DNA from: Lysobacterales bacterium
GTDB lineage: Bacteria > Pseudomonadota > Gammaproteobacteria > Xanthomonadales > Rhodanobacteraceae
DNA length: 64,000 nt
Assembly (NCBI GenBank): GCA_017305135.1
Contig: JAFKNA010000010.1
Coordinates: 1 to 64,000, forward strand
Direction: 5' to 3'
Below the pieces are notes generated by a model. It did not search any database, had not been told where the DNA came from, and saw nothing but the letters and a program-made list of their open reading frames with translations. The stretch's first letter is position 1; the number at the start of each line of letters is the position of its first letter. This document shows positions 47,051 through 57,730 of this stretch, piece after piece. The position numbers and the translations under genes were made by a program.

Positions 47051-48556
47051 ATGAGCAAAGACCTGTTGCTGGTCGTCGATGTGGTCGCCAACGAGAAGGG
47101 CGTGCCGAAGGACGTGATCTTCGAGGCCATGGAGGCCGCGCTGGCTTCGGCCGCGAAGAAGCGCTATCTGGAAGAGGACGTGGCGGTGCGGGTCGCGATC
47201 GATCGCGACAGCGGCGACTACGAGACCTTCCGGCGCTGGGAGGTGGTCGCCGACGACGTCGTCATGGAGTCGCCCGACCGCCAGGTCCGCCTGATGGACG
47301 CGGTCGACGAGGTCGAGGGCATCGAGGTGGGCGAGTTCATCGAGCAGCCCATCGAGAATCCCGACTTCGGCCGCATCTCGGCGCAGGCCGCCAAGCAGGT
47401 GATCGTGCAGCGCGTGCGCGAAGCCGAGCGCGCGCAGGTCGTGGACGCCTACAAGGATCGTGTCGGCGAGCTCATCACCGGCATCGTCAAGCGCGTCGAG
47501 CGTGGCAACGTGTTCCTGGACCTCGGTGGCAATGCCGAGGCCTTCGTGCCGCGCGACCGCAGCATTCCGCGCGAGGCGGTGCGCGCCGGCGACCGCCTGC
47601 GCGGCTACCTCTACGAGGTGCGCTCCGAACCGCGCGGCCCGCAGCTCTTCGTGTCGCGTACCGCGCCGGAGCTGATGATGGAGCTGTTCAAGCTGGAAGT
47701 GCCCGAGGTCGGCCAGGGTCTGGTCGAGATCAAGGCCTGCGCGCGCGACCCCGGCGATCGCGCCAAGATCGCGGTGCTGGCACACGACCACCGCACCGAC
47801 CCGATCGGCGCCTGCATCGGCATGCGCGGCTCGCGCGTGCAGGCGGTGTCCAACGAGCTCAACGGCGAGCGCATCGACATCGTGCTGTGGAATGAGAACT
47901 CGGCGCAGTTCGTCATCAACGCGATGGCGCCGGCCGAGGTGCAGTCGATCATCGTCGACGAGGAAAGGCACTCCATGGACATCGCCGTCGCCGAGGACAA
48001 GCTGTCCCAGGCGATCGGCCGCGGCGGCCAGAACGTGCGCCTCGCCAGCAAGCTCTCGGGCTGGCAGCTCAACGTGATGACCGCCGAGCAGGTGCGTCAG
48101 AAGAGCGAAGCCGAGCAGGAAGTCGCGCGCGAGCTGTTCATCGCCAAGCTCGGCGTCGACGGCGAGATCGCCAACATCCTGGTGCAGGAGGGCTTCTCCT
48201 CGGTCGAGGAAATCGCCTACGTGCCGGGTGCTGAGCTGCTGGCCATCGACGGTTTCGACGAGGACATCGTCGAGGAGCTGCGCGCCCGCGCGCGCGACTC
48301 GCTGCTGACCGATGCGCTGGCGGTCGAGGAGGTCCTGTCCGAGAACAAGCCGGCGGAGGATCTGTTCGCCGTCGAGGGCATGGAGGAGGGCCTGGCCTTC
48401 GAGCTGGCCCAGCACGGCATCATCACGCGCGAGAATCTCGCCGACCTCGCCACCGACGAGTTCATGGAACTCGGCATCGAGGGCGTCGACGAGGACCAGG
48501 CCGCGGGCCTCATCATGGCGGCGCGCGACCTGGCCGGCGAGGCCGCAGCCTCATAG
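47051..48556 (+). CDS. nusA: Transcription termination/antitermination factor NusA
   Basis: A 501-residue protein with an N-terminal polymerase-binding domain (1-130), S1 domain (about 135-200, [22 protein letters not shown]), two KH domains (about 230-345, [15 protein letters not shown] and [15 protein letters not shown]) and two acidic repeats (about 365-500) that contact RNA polymerase alpha. Both AR repeats are kept, as in E. coli. The SD GAAGGAG is 7 nt upstream. Confidence 0.98.
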   Translation: MSKDLLLVVDVVANEKGVPKDVIFEAMEAALASAAKKRYLEEDVAVRVAIDRDSGDYETFRRWEVVADDVVMESPDRQVRLMDAVDEVEGIEVGEFIEQPIENPDFGRISAQAAKQVIVQRVREAERAQVVDAYKDRVGELITGIVKRVERGNVFLDLGGNAEAFVPRDRSIPREAVRAGDRLRGYLYEVRSEPRGPQLFVSRTAPELMMELFKLEVPEVGQGLVEIKACARDPGDRAKIAVLAHDHRTDPIGACIGMRGSRVQAVSNELNGERIDIVLWNENSAQFVINAMAPAEVQSIIVDEERHSMDIAVAEDKLSQAIGRGGQNVRLASKLSGWQLNVMTAEQVRQKSEAEQEVARELFIAKLGVDGEIANILVQEGFSSVEEIAYVPGAELLAIDGFDEDIVEELRARARDSLLTDALAVEEVLSENKPAEDLFAVEGMEEGLAFELAQHGIITRENLADLATDEFMELGIEGVDEDQAAGLIMAARDLAGEAAAS

Positions 48557-48696
48557 CTAGAATTGGCCGACCCTGCGTGGCAGGGAGGATGCCGGCACGG
48601 CGAAGCCGGCCGGGAGCAGGCGGAGATCGGCCGCTTGGGTGAAGCGCCGTTGCGACAGGCGCAGCAATCGTCGCACGGGCACGGAGTAAGAAATCG

Positions 48697-51318
48697 ATGT
48701 CGGACGTCACAGTCAAACAACTGGCCAAGGTACTCGGCACCCCCGTCGAGCGCCTGCTCGGCCAGCTCGGCGAAGCCGGAATGCAGTTTTCCGATCCCGA
48801 GCAGGTCATCAGCAGCACCGAAAAGGTGAAGCTGCTCGGCTTCCTGCGCCGCACCCACGGCAAGGCCGAGGCGGTCGCCGAGTCGTCGTCCACGCCGCGC
48901 CAGATCACCTTGCGCCGCCGCACCGTCAGCGAAATCACGGTCAATCCGGGGCAGCGCGGCGCCAGCACCAAGACGGTGAACGTCGAGGTGCGGCAGAAGC
49001 GCACCTACGTCAAGCGCAGCATCGTGGAGCAGGAGGCGCAGGCCGATCCGGAGCGCGAGGAGGCGATCCGCAAGCTCGGCGAGGCGCAGCAGCGCCGCGA
49101 GGCGGAGGAGCAGCAGCGCGCGGACGCCGAGCGCCGCCGCGAAGAGGAAATCGCCGCCGAGCGCGCCGCCGAGGAGGCCCGTCGCGCCGCCGCCGACGAG
49201 GAAGCACGCGCACGCAGCGAAGCCGAAGCCGCCGAAGCCGCCGCTGTCACCCAGAGCGCTCCGACGCCCGAGCCCGCTGCCGCCGCTGCTGCGCCCGCGG
49301 CACCACGCGAACCCGCACGCCCGCGTCCGGAGCGACTGCGCGAAGCGCCCGCTGCGCCGACCGCCGACCGCCACGGCCACAAGGCCAAGCATGGCGCGCA
49401 TCGCCCGCGTGGCGAAGGCGAGGGTGGCGGCCGCTACGTCGGCCAGGAACTGCATCTGTCGCAGGAGGGCGCTGCGCGCCGCACCGGGCGCAAGCGCGCC
49501 AAGCCGCGCGTGGAGCAGGCGCGCTCCGGCTCCTCGCACGCCTTCTCGCGGCCGACCGCGCCGGTGGTGCGCGAGATCGCCGTCGGCGAATCGATCACCG
49601 TGGCCGACCTCGCGCAGAAGCTCGCGATCAAGGGCGTCGACGTGGTCAAGGCGCTGTTCAAGATGGGCGTGATGGTCACCATCAACCAGGCGATCGACCA
49701 CGATACCGCCGTGCTGGTCGCCGAGGAACTCGGCCACAGGGTCACCGCGGCCGAGGACACCAGCGCCGAAACCACGCTGCTCGCGCAGCAGGTGGAGGGT
49801 GACGCCACCACGCGTCCGCCGGTGGTCACCATCATGGGCCACGTCGACCACGGCAAGACCTCGTTGCTGGACTACATCCGCCGCACCCGGATCGCCTCGG
49901 GCGAGGCCGGCGGCATCACCCAGCACATCGGCGCCTACCACGTGGACACGCCCAAGGGCGTGGTCACCTTCCTCGACACCCCGGGCCACGCGGCGTTCTC
50001 GTCGATGCGCGCGCGCGGCGCCCAGTCCACCGACATCGTGGTGCTGGTGGTCGCCGCCGACGACGGCGTCAAGCCGCAGACGGTCGAAGCCATCCAGCAT
50101 GCGCGCGCCGCCAAGGTGCCGCTGATCGTGGCCATGAACAAGATGGACAAGTCCGAGGCCAACCCGGACCACGTCAAGCAGGGCCTGGTGCAGCACGAGG
50201 TGGTGCCCGAGGAGTGGGGCGGCGACGTGCAGTTCGTGCCGCTGTCGGCCAAGACCGGCATGGGCGTGGACGATCTTCTCGACGCGATCTCGGTGCAGGC
50301 CGAGGTGATGGACCTCAGGGCGGTGGCCGAGGGACGCGCCAGCGGCGCGGTGATCGAGTCCAGCCTCGACAAGGGCCGCGGCCCGGTTGCCACCGTGCTG
50401 GTGCAGCAGGGCGAGCTCCGGAAGGGCGACTTCCTGGTCTGCGGCATCGAGTATGGCCGCGTGCGTGCGCTCTTCAACGAGTCGGGCCGCCAGGTCGATT
50501 CCGCCGGTCCGTCGATCCCGGTGCAGGTGCTCGGACTTTCCGGCGTGCCGGAGGCGGGCGATGATTTCGTGGTGGTCGAGGACGAGCGCCTGGCCAAGGA
50601 TGTCGCCGCGCAGCGCCAGCAGAAGCGCCGCGAGACGCGCCTGGTCAAGCAGGCCGGCAACCGCATGGAAGACATCATGGCGCAGATGGGCCAGAGCGAG
50701 GAGCAGCTGGCGCTGAACCTCGTCGTCAAGGCCGACGTGCAGGGCTCCGCCGAGGCGCTCCGTGAGGCGCTGACCGCGATCGGCACCGAGGCCATCCGCG
50801 TCAACGTGATCGCCTCGGGCGTGGGCGGCATCACCGAGTCCGATGCGACGCTGGCCGCGGCATCAAAGGCCGTCATCATCGGCTTCAACGTGCGTGCCGA
50901 TGCCTCGGCGCGCAAGGTGATCGAGGCCAACGGGCTGGACCTGCGCTACTTCTCGATCATCTACGACGTGATCGACCAGGTGACCCAGGTCGCCACGGGC
51001 CTGCTCGGCACCGAGGTGCGCGAGGAGATCATCGGCGTGGCCCAGGTGCGCGACGTGTTCAGGAGCTCCAAGTTCGGCGCCGTCGCCGGCTGCATGGTCG
51101 TGGAGGGCGTGGTCAAGCGTCACAAGCCGATCCGCGTGCTGCGCGACAACACCGTGATCTTCCAGGGCGAACTGGAATCGCTGCGCCGCTTCAAGGAGAA
51201 CGTCGACGAGGTCCGCAACGGCATGGAATGCGGCATCGCCGTCAAGCAGTACAACGACGTCAAGCCCGGTGACCAGATCGAGTGCTTCGAGCGCATCGAG
51301 GTGGCACGCACGCTGTAG
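48697..51318 (+). CDS. infB: Translation initiation factor IF-2
   Basis: An 873-residue GTPase that delivers initiator tRNA. The N-terminal IF2 domain starts [22 protein letters not shown] charged Glu/Arg/Ala-rich linker covers about residues 100-270. The G domain has GHVDHGKTS (about 380), DTPGHAAF and NKMDK. C-terminal domains are intact ([16 protein letters not shown]). Starts 140 bp after nusA. Confidence 0.98.
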   Translation: MSDVTVKQLAKVLGTPVERLLGQLGEAGMQFSDPEQVISSTEKVKLLGFLRRTHGKAEAVAESSSTPRQITLRRRTVSEITVNPGQRGASTKTVNVEVRQKRTYVKRSIVEQEAQADPEREEAIRKLGEAQQRREAEEQQRADAERRREEEIAAERAAEEARRAAADEEARARSEAEAAEAAAVTQSAPTPEPAAAAAAPAAPREPARPRPERLREAPAAPTADRHGHKAKHGAHRPRGEGEGGGRYVGQELHLSQEGAARRTGRKRAKPRVEQARSGSSHAFSRPTAPVVREIAVGESITVADLAQKLAIKGVDVVKALFKMGVMVTINQAIDHDTAVLVAEELGHRVTAAEDTSAETTLLAQQVEGDATTRPPVVTIMGHVDHGKTSLLDYIRRTRIASGEAGGITQHIGAYHVDTPKGVVTFLDTPGHAAFSSMRARGAQSTDIVVLVVAADDGVKPQTVEAIQHARAAKVPLIVAMNKMDKSEANPDHVKQGLVQHEVVPEEWGGDVQFVPLSAKTGMGVDDLLDAISVQAEVMDLRAVAEGRASGAVIESSLDKGRGPVATVLVQQGELRKGDFLVCGIEYGRVRALFNESGRQVDSAGPSIPVQVLGLSGVPEAGDDFVVVEDERLAKDVAAQRQQKRRETRLVKQAGNRMEDIMAQMGQSEEQLALNLVVKADVQGSAEALREALTAIGTEAIRVNVIASGVGGITESDATLAAASKAVIIGFNVRADASARKVIEANGLDLRYFSIIYDVIDQVTQVATGLLGTEVREEIIGVAQVRDVFRSSKFGAVAGCMVVEGVVKRHKPIRVLRDNTVIFQGELESLRRFKENVDEVRNGMECGIAVKQYNDVKPGDQIECFERIEVARTL

Positions 51319-51319
51319 G

Positions 51320-51434
51320 CCGGGATTCGGGATTGGGGATTCGGGATTCGCAGGAGCGCGGCTCCGGACTCCCGTCCCGCAGTCTCGCGTGCTGATGCTT
51401 TCCCGAATCCCCAATCACCAATCCCCAATCCCGG
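51320..51434. repeat. Heptad-array inverted repeat, infB-rbfA
   Basis: The left arm 51320-51350 (CCGGGATTCGGGATTGGGGA...) starts two bases after the infB stop. The right arm 51402-51434 ends AATCCCGG, four bases before the rbfA ATG. No SD is visible between. Confidence 0.85.
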
Positions 51435-51438
51435 CTCC

Positions 51439-51828
51439 ATGAACCGATCCTTCTCCCGTTCCGACCGCGTCGCCGCCGAAATCCGGCGCGAAGTCGCGGT
51501 GCTGGTCCACCAGGCCGTGCGCGATGCGGCGCTGCCGTCGGTCAGCGTTTCCGACGTCGAGGTCACCAAGGACCTCGACGTGGCAACGATCTACGTCACC
51601 GCGCTGGTCGGCGACACCGCCGGCGAGGCCGTCGCCATGCTCAAAGAACTCGCGCGCGATTTCCGCCGCGAACTCTCCCGCAGCATGGCCATGCGCCGCG
51701 TGCCGGAGCTCCGCTTCCGCTACGACGATTCGGTCGACAAGGGCGAGCGCATCGAGCAGTTGTTGCGTGAGGAGCCGGGATTGGAGAGACGGGATTCGGG
51801 ATTGGATGACGAGCCCGGCGCGTCCTGA
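51439..51828 (+). CDS. rbfA: Ribosome-binding factor A
   Basis: A 129-residue 30S assembly factor. The KH-like fold spans about 1-108 (SDRVAAEIRREVAVLV, SDVEVTKDLDVATIYV, RRVPELRFRYDDSVDKGERIEQLL). The last 17 residues (113-129, PGLERRDSGL...) are encoded by the left arm of another heptad element and are unlikely to be native. Starts four bases after a right arm. Confidence 0.96.
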   Translation: MNRSFSRSDRVAAEIRREVAVLVHQAVRDAALPSVSVSDVEVTKDLDVATIYVTALVGDTAGEAVAMLKELARDFRRELSRSMAMRRVPELRFRYDDSVDKGERIEQLLREEPGLERRDSGLDDEPGAS

Positions 51829-51942
51829 CGACGTGACCGTTGCTTGCTTGCAGGTGCATCGTTTATTCGCTACTGCGGTTTCGCGAGAGGATGTCGGGCG
51901 ATGAGCGCCCCCCAATCCCGAATCCCCAATCCCAAATCCCGG
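51775..51942. repeat. Heptad-array inverted repeat spanning the rbfA end and truB start
   Basis: The left arm 51775-51808 (CCGGGATTGG...) lies inside the last codons of rbfA. The right arm 51907-51942 (ending AATCCCGG) lies inside codons 3-14 of truB. Both coding ends are therefore repeat sequence. Confidence 0.85.
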
Positions 51943-52833
51943 CCCCTCAGCGGCCTGCTCCTCCTCGACAAGCCCCAGGGCCTGAGTTCCAATCGCGCCC
52001 TGCAGAAGGTCCGGCGGCTGTTCGGCGCGGACAAGGCGGGGCATACCGGCAGCCTCGATCCGCTGGCGACCGGGTTGCTGCCGGTCTGCTTCGGCGAGGC
52101 GACCAAGATCGCCGGATTGCTGCTCGGCTCGCGCAAGGCCTACGAGACGACGGCGCGGCTTGGCCTCACCACGACCACGGAAGATTCCGAGGGCGAGGTG
52201 CTGGCGCGGCGCCCGGTGCCGCCGCTCGACGCGGCGACGATCAACGCCGCGCTGGCGACGCTCACCGGGCGCATCCGCCAGGTGCCGCCGGTCTATTCGG
52301 CGCTCAAGCAGGGAGGCGAGCCGCTCTACGCCAAGGCGCGGCGCGGCGAGTCCGTCGAGGTCGCCGCCCGCGAGGTCGAAGTGCAGCGCTTCGAGTTGCT
52401 GGAGCACGCGGGCGAGGAACTTCGTCTGCTGGTCGAATGCGGCTCTGGCACGTACGTGCGCAGCCTGGTGCGCGACCTTGGCGAGCGCCTCGGCTGCGGC
52501 GCGCATGTCGGCGCGCTGCGGCGGCTGTGGGTCGAGCCGTTCCGGGAGCCCCGCATGCACACGCTGGAGGCGCTCGAGCACGTGGCCGCGGACGGCGGCA
52601 CGGCGGCACTCGATGCCCTGTTGCTGCCACTGGAAGCGGGACTGGTGGACTTTCCCAAGGCGCGGCTCGACGCGGCGGCGGCAGCGCGCCTGCGCCAGGG
52701 CCAGGTGGTCGACTGGACCGGGCCGCCGGGGACCTGCGTCGCGGTGGACACGGACGGACGCGCCGTCGCGCTGGCCGAAGCCGCCGGCGGGCGCCTGCGC
52801 GCCGTGCGCGGCTTCAACGCGCCCCCGGCCTGA
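51901..52833 (+). CDS. truB: tRNA pseudouridine(55) synthase
   Basis: A 310-residue TruB that makes pseudouridine 55 in the tRNA T-loop. Core motifs: [13 protein letters not shown], the catalytic Asp53 in [13 protein letters not shown], and [29 protein letters not shown] follows, and [15 protein letters not shown] is present. The ATG at 51901 has GAGAGG 10 nt upstream. Residues 3-14 ([12 protein letters not shown]) come from the right arm of a heptad element; natural TruB starts close to the LLLLDKP motif. Confidence 0.95.
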   Translation: MSAPQSRIPNPKSRPLSGLLLLDKPQGLSSNRALQKVRRLFGADKAGHTGSLDPLATGLLPVCFGEATKIAGLLLGSRKAYETTARLGLTTTTEDSEGEVLARRPVPPLDAATINAALATLTGRIRQVPPVYSALKQGGEPLYAKARRGESVEVAAREVEVQRFELLEHAGEELRLLVECGSGTYVRSLVRDLGERLGCGAHVGALRRLWVEPFREPRMHTLEALEHVAADGGTAALDALLLPLEAGLVDFPKARLDAAAAARLRQGQVVDWTGPPGTCVAVDTDGRAVALAEAAGGRLRAVRGFNAPPA

Positions 52834-52881
52834 TCGCCACTGCGCCACCCGCGTTCACACCGCCGCGCTCGCCGAAGTGGT

Positions 52882-52887
52882 TATAAT
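52882..52887 (+). promoter_or_regulatory. Candidate promoter -10 element for rpsO
   Basis: A perfect TATAAT at 52882-52887 in GTGGTTATAATGAG, about 88 bp before the rpsO ATG. No convincing -35 element at the usual spacing was found. It suggests rpsO (and pnp) can be transcribed separately from infB-truB. Confidence 0.5.
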
Positions 52888-52974
52888 GAGCGGCTTTTCG
52901 AAGCAGACCCTTAACGCGGACCGTGCTCCCGACAGGCTGGCCCGCGCCGTACGTACCATCGAGAGGTATTCCTC

Positions 52975-53244
52975 ATGTCGCTTTCCACCGAACAGACGTC
53001 CCAGATCATCGCCGACTTCGGCCGCGGCCAGAACGACACCGGTTCGCCGGAAGTACAGGTCGCGCTGCTGTCCGCCCGCATCGAGCACCTGTCCCGCCAC
53101 TTCGCCAGCCACGGCAAGGATCATCACTCCCGCCGCGGCCTCCTGAAGATGGTCAACCAGCGCCGCAGCCTGCTCGGCTACCTCAAGCAGAAGGACAACG
53201 AGCGCTACAAGACGCTGATCGAGCGCCTCGGCCTGCGCAGGTAG
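52975..53244 (+). CDS. rpsO: 30S ribosomal protein S15
   Basis: An 89-residue small-subunit protein. Family segments: [29 protein letters not shown] and [22 protein letters not shown]. Upstream GAGAGGT is the SD. S15 is known to repress its own mRNA by binding its leader. The 140-bp leader here may do this, though I could not define a fold. Confidence 0.98.
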   Translation: MSLSTEQTSQIIADFGRGQNDTGSPEVQVALLSARIEHLSRHFASHGKDHHSRRGLLKMVNQRRSLLGYLKQKDNERYKTLIERLGLRR

Positions 53245-53252
53245 GTAGGGGT

Positions 53253-53295
53253 GCAGCACGCCGGTCGCCGCCGATCCGCGGCGCCGGCCTGCTGC
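53253..53295 (+). promoter_or_regulatory. Large hairpin in the rpsO-pnp gap
   Basis: GCAGCACGCCGGTCGCCGC (53253-53271) pairs with 53278-53295 with one mismatch and one bulge, giving about 17 bp around a 6-nt loop. In E. coli a long stem here is cut by RNase III and starts PNPase autocontrol. The position is the same, so the role may be too. No T-run follows. Confidence 0.6.
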
Positions 53296-53396
53296 GCATG
53301 GGAGTTCTTCGCGCGGCCGCCCGCGGCCGCCTTGCAGCAAGTCAATCCGGATGGCCGCCATGGGGCGCGCCATCCTACAAACCCAGGACAGACAAA

Positions 53397-55505
53397 GTGG
53401 CCAAGGTAACCAAGTCATTCCAGTACGGCGCGCATACCGTCACCCTCGAAACCGGCGAGATCGCCCGCCAGGCATCGGGCGCCGTGCTCGTCAGCATGGG
53501 CGGCACGGTGGTGCTCGTCTCCGCGGTTGCCGCGGCCAGGGCGCGTGAGGGGCAGGACTTCTTCCCGCTCACCGTCGACTACGTAGAGAAGTTCTACTCC
53601 GCCGGCCGCATCCCGGGCGGCTTCTTCAAGCGCGAAGGACGCCCGACCGAGAAGGAAACGCTGACCTCGCGCCTGATCGACCGTCCGATCCGCCCGCTGT
53701 TCCCGGATGGCTTCAGGAACGAGGTGCAGGTCATCGCCCAGGTGGTCTCGATGGATCCGGAGATCGACGGCGACATCCCGGCCCTGCTCGGCGCTTCGGC
53801 CGCGCTGACCCTCGCCGGCGTGCCCTTCAGCGGTCCGATCGGCGCCGCGCGCGTGGGCTATGCCAACGGCCAGTACCTCCTCAATCCGAGCCATTCGGAA
53901 GTGAAGGAGTCGGATCTGGACCTCGTCGTCGCCGGTACCGCCAATGCGGTGCTGATGGTCGAATCCGAGGCGAAGCTGCTGAGCGAGGACGTGATGCTCG
54001 GCGCCGTGGTGTTCGGCCATCGCGAGATGCAGGCGGCCATCACGGCGATCAACGAGTTCGTTGCCGAAGCCGGTCGCAAGACCTTCAAGTGGGAAGCGGC
54101 GGTGCGCAACGATGCGCTGTTCGACGCGCTCACTGACGCCATCGGCGATCGCCTCGGCCAAGCCTTTTCCATTCGCGACAAGCTCGAGCGCCGCGATGCC
54201 ATCTCCGCGATCCGCGCCGAGGTGAGCGAGGCGATCGCCGCCAAGGCGGAAATCCAGGGCTGGAGCGCGGGCGACATCGCCAGCGCCTTTGGCGAGATCG
54301 AGTACCACACCCTGCGCGATGGCGTGCTGAAGACCCGCGTCCGCATCGACGGCCGCCAGCTCGATGACGTGCGCGCCATCCAGTGCCGCGTCGGCGTGCT
54401 GCCGCGCACCCACGGCTCGGCGCTGTTTACGCGCGGCGAGACGCAGGCGCTGGTCACCGTCACCCTCGGCACCACCCGCGACGCGCAGATCATCGACGCG
54501 CCGGAGGGCGAGTCCAAGGATCCGTTCCTGTTCCACTACAACTTCCCGCCGTTCTCGGTGGGTGAAACCGGCCGCTTCGGCGCGCCCAAGCGCCGCGAGA
54601 TCGGCCACGGCCGCCTCGCCAAGCGCGGCGTGCAGGCGGTCAAGCCCTCGATCGAGGCCTTCCCCTACGTGCTGCGCGTGGTGTCCGAGATCACCGAATC
54701 CAACGGCTCCTCGTCGATGGCCTCGGTGTGCGGCTCCTCGCTGGCGATGATGGACGCCGGCGTGCCGCTGGCCGCGCCGGTCGCCGGCATCGCCATGGGC
54801 CTGGTCAAGGAAGGCAACGATTACGCCGTGCTGTCGGACATCCTCGGCGACGAGGACCACCTCGGTGACATGGACTTCAAGGTCGCCGGCACCGCCGAGG
54901 GCATCTCGGCCCTGCAGATGGACATCAAGATCGAGGGCATCACCGAGGAAATCATGCGCACCGCGCTGGCCCAGGCCAGGCAGGGCCGCCTGCACATCCT
55001 CGGCGAGATGGCCAAGGTCATCACCAGCTCGCGCACCGAGATGAGCGAGTACGCGCCGCGCCTGATCACCATGAAGATCCACCCGGACAAGATCCGCGAG
55101 GTGATCGGCAAGGGCGGCAGCGTGATCCGTTCCATCACCGAGGAGACCGGCGCCACCATCGACATCAATGACGATGGCACCGTGATTATCGCCTCGGTCA
55201 ACCGCGAGGCGGGCGACGCGGCGAAGAAGCGCATCGAGCAGATCGTCTCCGACGTCGAGCCCGGCCGCATCTACGAGGGCAAGGTCGTCAAGCTGATGGA
55301 CTTCGGTGCCTTCGTGACGATCCTTCCCGGCAAGGACGGCCTGGTGCACGTCTCGCAGATCTCCAACGAGCGCGTGGAGAAGGTCTCCGACAAGCTCAAG
55401 GAAGGCGACGTGGTCAAGGTCAAGGTGCTCGAAGTCGACAAGCAGGGCCGCATCCGCCTGTCGATGAAGGCGGTGACCGAAGAGGAAGGCGCCGACCCCG
55501 CCTGA
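53397..55505 (+). CDS. pnp: Polyribonucleotide nucleotidyltransferase
   Basis: A 702-residue 3'-5' exoribonuclease (phosphorolytic). Two RNase PH domains ([23 protein letters not shown] and [33 protein letters not shown]), a KH domain ([20 protein letters not shown], about 560) and an S1 domain ([20 protein letters not shown], about 625) are present in order. Start is GTG at 53397 with AGGA 8 nt upstream; the protein then begins MAKVTKSF as in relatives. Followed by a terminator. Confidence 0.98.
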   Translation: MAKVTKSFQYGAHTVTLETGEIARQASGAVLVSMGGTVVLVSAVAAARAREGQDFFPLTVDYVEKFYSAGRIPGGFFKREGRPTEKETLTSRLIDRPIRPLFPDGFRNEVQVIAQVVSMDPEIDGDIPALLGASAALTLAGVPFSGPIGAARVGYANGQYLLNPSHSEVKESDLDLVVAGTANAVLMVESEAKLLSEDVMLGAVVFGHREMQAAITAINEFVAEAGRKTFKWEAAVRNDALFDALTDAIGDRLGQAFSIRDKLERRDAISAIRAEVSEAIAAKAEIQGWSAGDIASAFGEIEYHTLRDGVLKTRVRIDGRQLDDVRAIQCRVGVLPRTHGSALFTRGETQALVTVTLGTTRDAQIIDAPEGESKDPFLFHYNFPPFSVGETGRFGAPKRREIGHGRLAKRGVQAVKPSIEAFPYVLRVVSEITESNGSSSMASVCGSSLAMMDAGVPLAAPVAGIAMGLVKEGNDYAVLSDILGDEDHLGDMDFKVAGTAEGISALQMDIKIEGITEEIMRTALAQARQGRLHILGEMAKVITSSRTEMSEYAPRLITMKIHPDKIREVIGKGGSVIRSITEETGATIDINDDGTVIIASVNREAGDAAKKRIEQIVSDVEPGRIYEGKVVKLMDFGAFVTILPGKDGLVHVSQISNERVEKVSDKLKEGDVVKVKVLEVDKQGRIRLSMKAVTEEEGADPA

Positions 55506-55528
55506 GGCCGCCGCATCGGATGAATGAG

Positions 55529-55556
55529 AAAGGGCGGCCACTGGCCGCCCTTTTGT
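55529..55556 (+). terminator. Intrinsic terminator after pnp
   Basis: Stem AAAGGGCGGCC with GGCCGCCCTTT, loop ACT, followed by T-rich TTGTTTTG. It ends the nusA-pnp block. Confidence 0.9.
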
Positions 55557-55582
55557 TTTGCGATGGCGGCGCGGCAGGCGCC

Positions 55583-55809
55583 CGGTCGCCTGCACGCAGG
55601 CTCCTACCCCCGGAAGGGCGGTTTCCGTAGGAGCGCACCTGGGCGCGACCTGCGCTATTGCTGCGGAAAACGGCATGGCAACCGGGTCGCCTGCACTGTA
55701 GGTGCGCACCTTGTGCGCGACCCCGCAACCCACCCGCCGTGGACGTTCAACGTCCCGGGCGCCTGCGCGCAGGCGCTTGCTTCGTAGGAGAGCGCACCCG
55801 GGCGCGACC
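55583..55809. repeat. GTAG-type palindromic repeat cluster (four copies) between convergent genes
   Basis: Four copies of the GTAGGAGCGCacc-n-GCGCGACC motif are seen at 55583-55606 (-), 55627-55650 (+), 55698-55722 (+, GTAGGTGCGC variant) and 55784-55809 (+). They fill the gap between the convergent pnp and SleB-like genes, as in 5995-6150. No gene lies in 55557-55845. Confidence 0.8.
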
Positions 55810-55845
55810 TGTGTCGCGCCGGAGAGCAGGGCGGCTCCCGCCGCC

Positions 55846-56283
55846 TCAGTTCACGCGATAGAAGCTGTGCGCGCCAATCGTGGCCAGCGGCGGACCCTTG
55901 ATCCAGCGCGGGGAGACCTGGTCGGAGACAACGAAGGAATCGGCGTGGGGGACGACGAACTTGCGTTCATCGTCGGGGCGCGACCAGTTGTCGATGGCGC
56001 GGCCGGCGATCATCCACGCCTTCTGCCAGGCCTGCGGGTTCTTCAGCATGCGGTTGGCGCTGCCGAGGGTGGGGGCGAACTGCTTGGGTGAATTGACCAC
56101 GTCACAGACCGTCGAACCCCAGCGCCCGGTGTCGCGGCGGCGGAGGGCGACTTCGGCCACCGCCATCTGGCCCCGGGTCGATTCGCTGCGTGCCTCCAGG
56201 TAAACGGTGGTGGCAAGGCAGATGTGGTCGGCAGCGGGTTGCGGTACGACCGTGGCCAGCCACAGCAGGAACGCAAGTTTCAT
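55846..56283 (-). CDS. SleB-type cell wall hydrolase
   Basis: A 145-residue exported protein. It has a signal peptide (MKLAFLLWLATVVPQPAA, about residues 1-18) and a hydrolase domain with ATTVYLEARSESTRGQMAVAEVALRR, where the Glu is the likely catalytic residue, and VVNSPKQFAPT. This is the SleB/CwlJ hydrolase family, which cuts glycan strands; outside spores such proteins are housekeeping or remodelling enzymes. ATG at 56283 has GAGAGG upstream. The minus-strand frame to 56343 is a rejected extension. Confidence 0.88.
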   Translation of the reverse strand: MKLAFLLWLATVVPQPAADHICLATTVYLEARSESTRGQMAVAEVALRRRDTGRWGSTVCDVVNSPKQFAPTLGSANRMLKNPQAWQKAWMIAGRAIDNWSRPDDERKFVVPHADSFVVSDQVSPRWIKGPPLATIGAHSFYRVN

Positions 56284-56737
56284 GCGGCACCTCTCTTCTA
56301 CACGACCGCACGGCAAGGTGGCGCGCAGGGGCCTGGCCTCCACGCTCCGCGGCGCAGCGCCGTGGCGCCCGCCTGCCTCACCCCTAAGGTCCTGGATTGA
56401 ACAAGGTGGCGGCGCGGGCTTCCGTACGATGCGGAACGGCCCGTGCTACGCCGGCTGATCGCGTCTGCCACCCCGGCAGTCGCTCCAGCCTCGAAATCGC
56501 GGCGCTGCGATACGCGGCGCCACTTGCCGATCGCGGGGGATGACCCGGCACGACCGCATTGAAGGATTCATGTATCCGAACGCCCGCATCTGGCGGGCAA
56601 CGGGCGCGCAGACTAAAGCAAGAGCGCGCCCTTGTCAGTCTTTTTCTCGCGGCCCCATTCAGGCTGAAGTAAGGGGAACTCTGGCTGGCGGGCAGGCGGC
56701 TAGGCTGGCCCGCGATATGGAGACGCTCGCACAGGCA
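56284..56737. other. Intergenic region between ygfZ and the SleB-like gene
   Basis: About 450 bp, same-strand genes either side. It has a small hairpin, GCCCGC-atctg-GCGGGC, near 56583-56599 and a less GC-rich part around 56610-56650. No gene or known repeat is visible. Confidence 0.4.
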
Positions 56738-57592
56738 TCACGCCGCCGGTGTTCCGGGGTCCGGAGGAAGCGGCCTGCTTCCGGCGAGGGTTGCCCGGCA
56801 GCCGTCGGCGCGGAGGACGCCGGACGCCGCGTCGGACACCACGCCCAGGCCTTCGCTGGTGCTGCCGGTCGGGGCGGCGTAGAGGATGCTGCCCATGTTG
56901 CGCCCAGCCGCGTCGAGGAGCCCGGTGCCGGGTGCCGGGGCGGGGCCGGCGATCGAGAGGCGCTGCAGATGGCGCTTGTTGCCGCCCCGGAAGTGCAGCC
57001 GGGCGACGATCTCCTGTCCCGGGTAGCAGCCCTTGTCGAAGCGTGCCACGCCGAGCCGGTCGAGCCCGAGCGCCTGCGCCACGAACTGTCCCGAGAGCGC
57101 GGGGGCGAGGAAGGGCAGGCGAGCTTCGACGTCGGCCAGGCGCCAGGTCGCCAGCGCTTGCGCGTCGGCGGCCGCTTCCGCCTGGGGCGCGAGCCAGGCG
57201 ATGCCGCCGGGCTGGGCCAGCGCGAAGCCGCCGCGGTGCGGCATGGCTTGGTCGATGCCCATCGGGCCCGCGCCATCGGCGGGCAGCAGGCGGTGCAGCG
57301 TCCAGCCGGCGAGATGGCGAAGCTGGACGTCGGAACGGAACACGAAGCGGGCGAGTTCTTCGCGCATCGCCGCCGCCCCGCCGAGCGGCAGCCACGCCAG
57401 CCAGAGTCGGGCATCGCAACGCAGCAGGGCGAAGAAATGGCGCGCCCGGCCCTGTGCGTCTAGCCAGGCATTCCATTGCCAGCGCCCGGTCGCCAGCGCG
57501 CGGACATCATTGCAGAACTGGGCCTGCGTGAATGCGGCGACGTCGGCGCCGGAAAGCTCCACGATATCGGCGGCACAAAGGGGGCTGGCCAT
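56738..57592 (-). CDS. ygfZ: YgfZ/GcvT folate-binding Fe-S protein
   Basis: A 284-residue protein of the GcvT fold, which aids assembly or repair of Fe-S enzymes. The signature is GCYPGQEIVARLHFRGGNKR (Cys of the KGCYxGQE motif). The N-terminal DIVELSGADVAAFTQAQFCNDV is typical. ATG at 57592 is chosen; a GTG at 57610 would add six residues. Divergent from the sdh cluster whose Fe-S subunit it may serve; that link is inference. Confidence 0.93.
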   Translation of the reverse strand: MASPLCAADIVELSGADVAAFTQAQFCNDVRALATGRWQWNAWLDAQGRARHFFALLRCDARLWLAWLPLGGAAAMREELARFVFRSDVQLRHLAGWTLHRLLPADGAGPMGIDQAMPHRGGFALAQPGGIAWLAPQAEAAADAQALATWRLADVEARLPFLAPALSGQFVAQALGLDRLGVARFDKGCYPGQEIVARLHFRGGNKRHLQRLSIAGPAPAPGTGLLDAAGRNMGSILYAAPTGSTSEGLGVVSDAASGVLRADGCRATLAGSRPLPPDPGTPAA

Positions 57593-57730
57593 GGGCGAAG
57601 GAGGAAACACCAGGGAACCGGCGCCAGTGTGCTGGCTGCCGCCACGGCAGGCAACCGGCGGCCCTGCAGGATGGATGCCAAAGGTTGCCGCAAACGGCGA
57701 CTGGGTTTAACCTTCAGGGTGCACTGCACC

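Noticed and set aside
48217..50196. 659-codon minus-strand frame opposite infB
   Set aside because: Opposite infB and part of nusA; no family similarity.
53415..55733. 772-codon minus-strand frame opposite pnp
   Set aside because: Opposite pnp; extends into the repeat cluster; no motifs.
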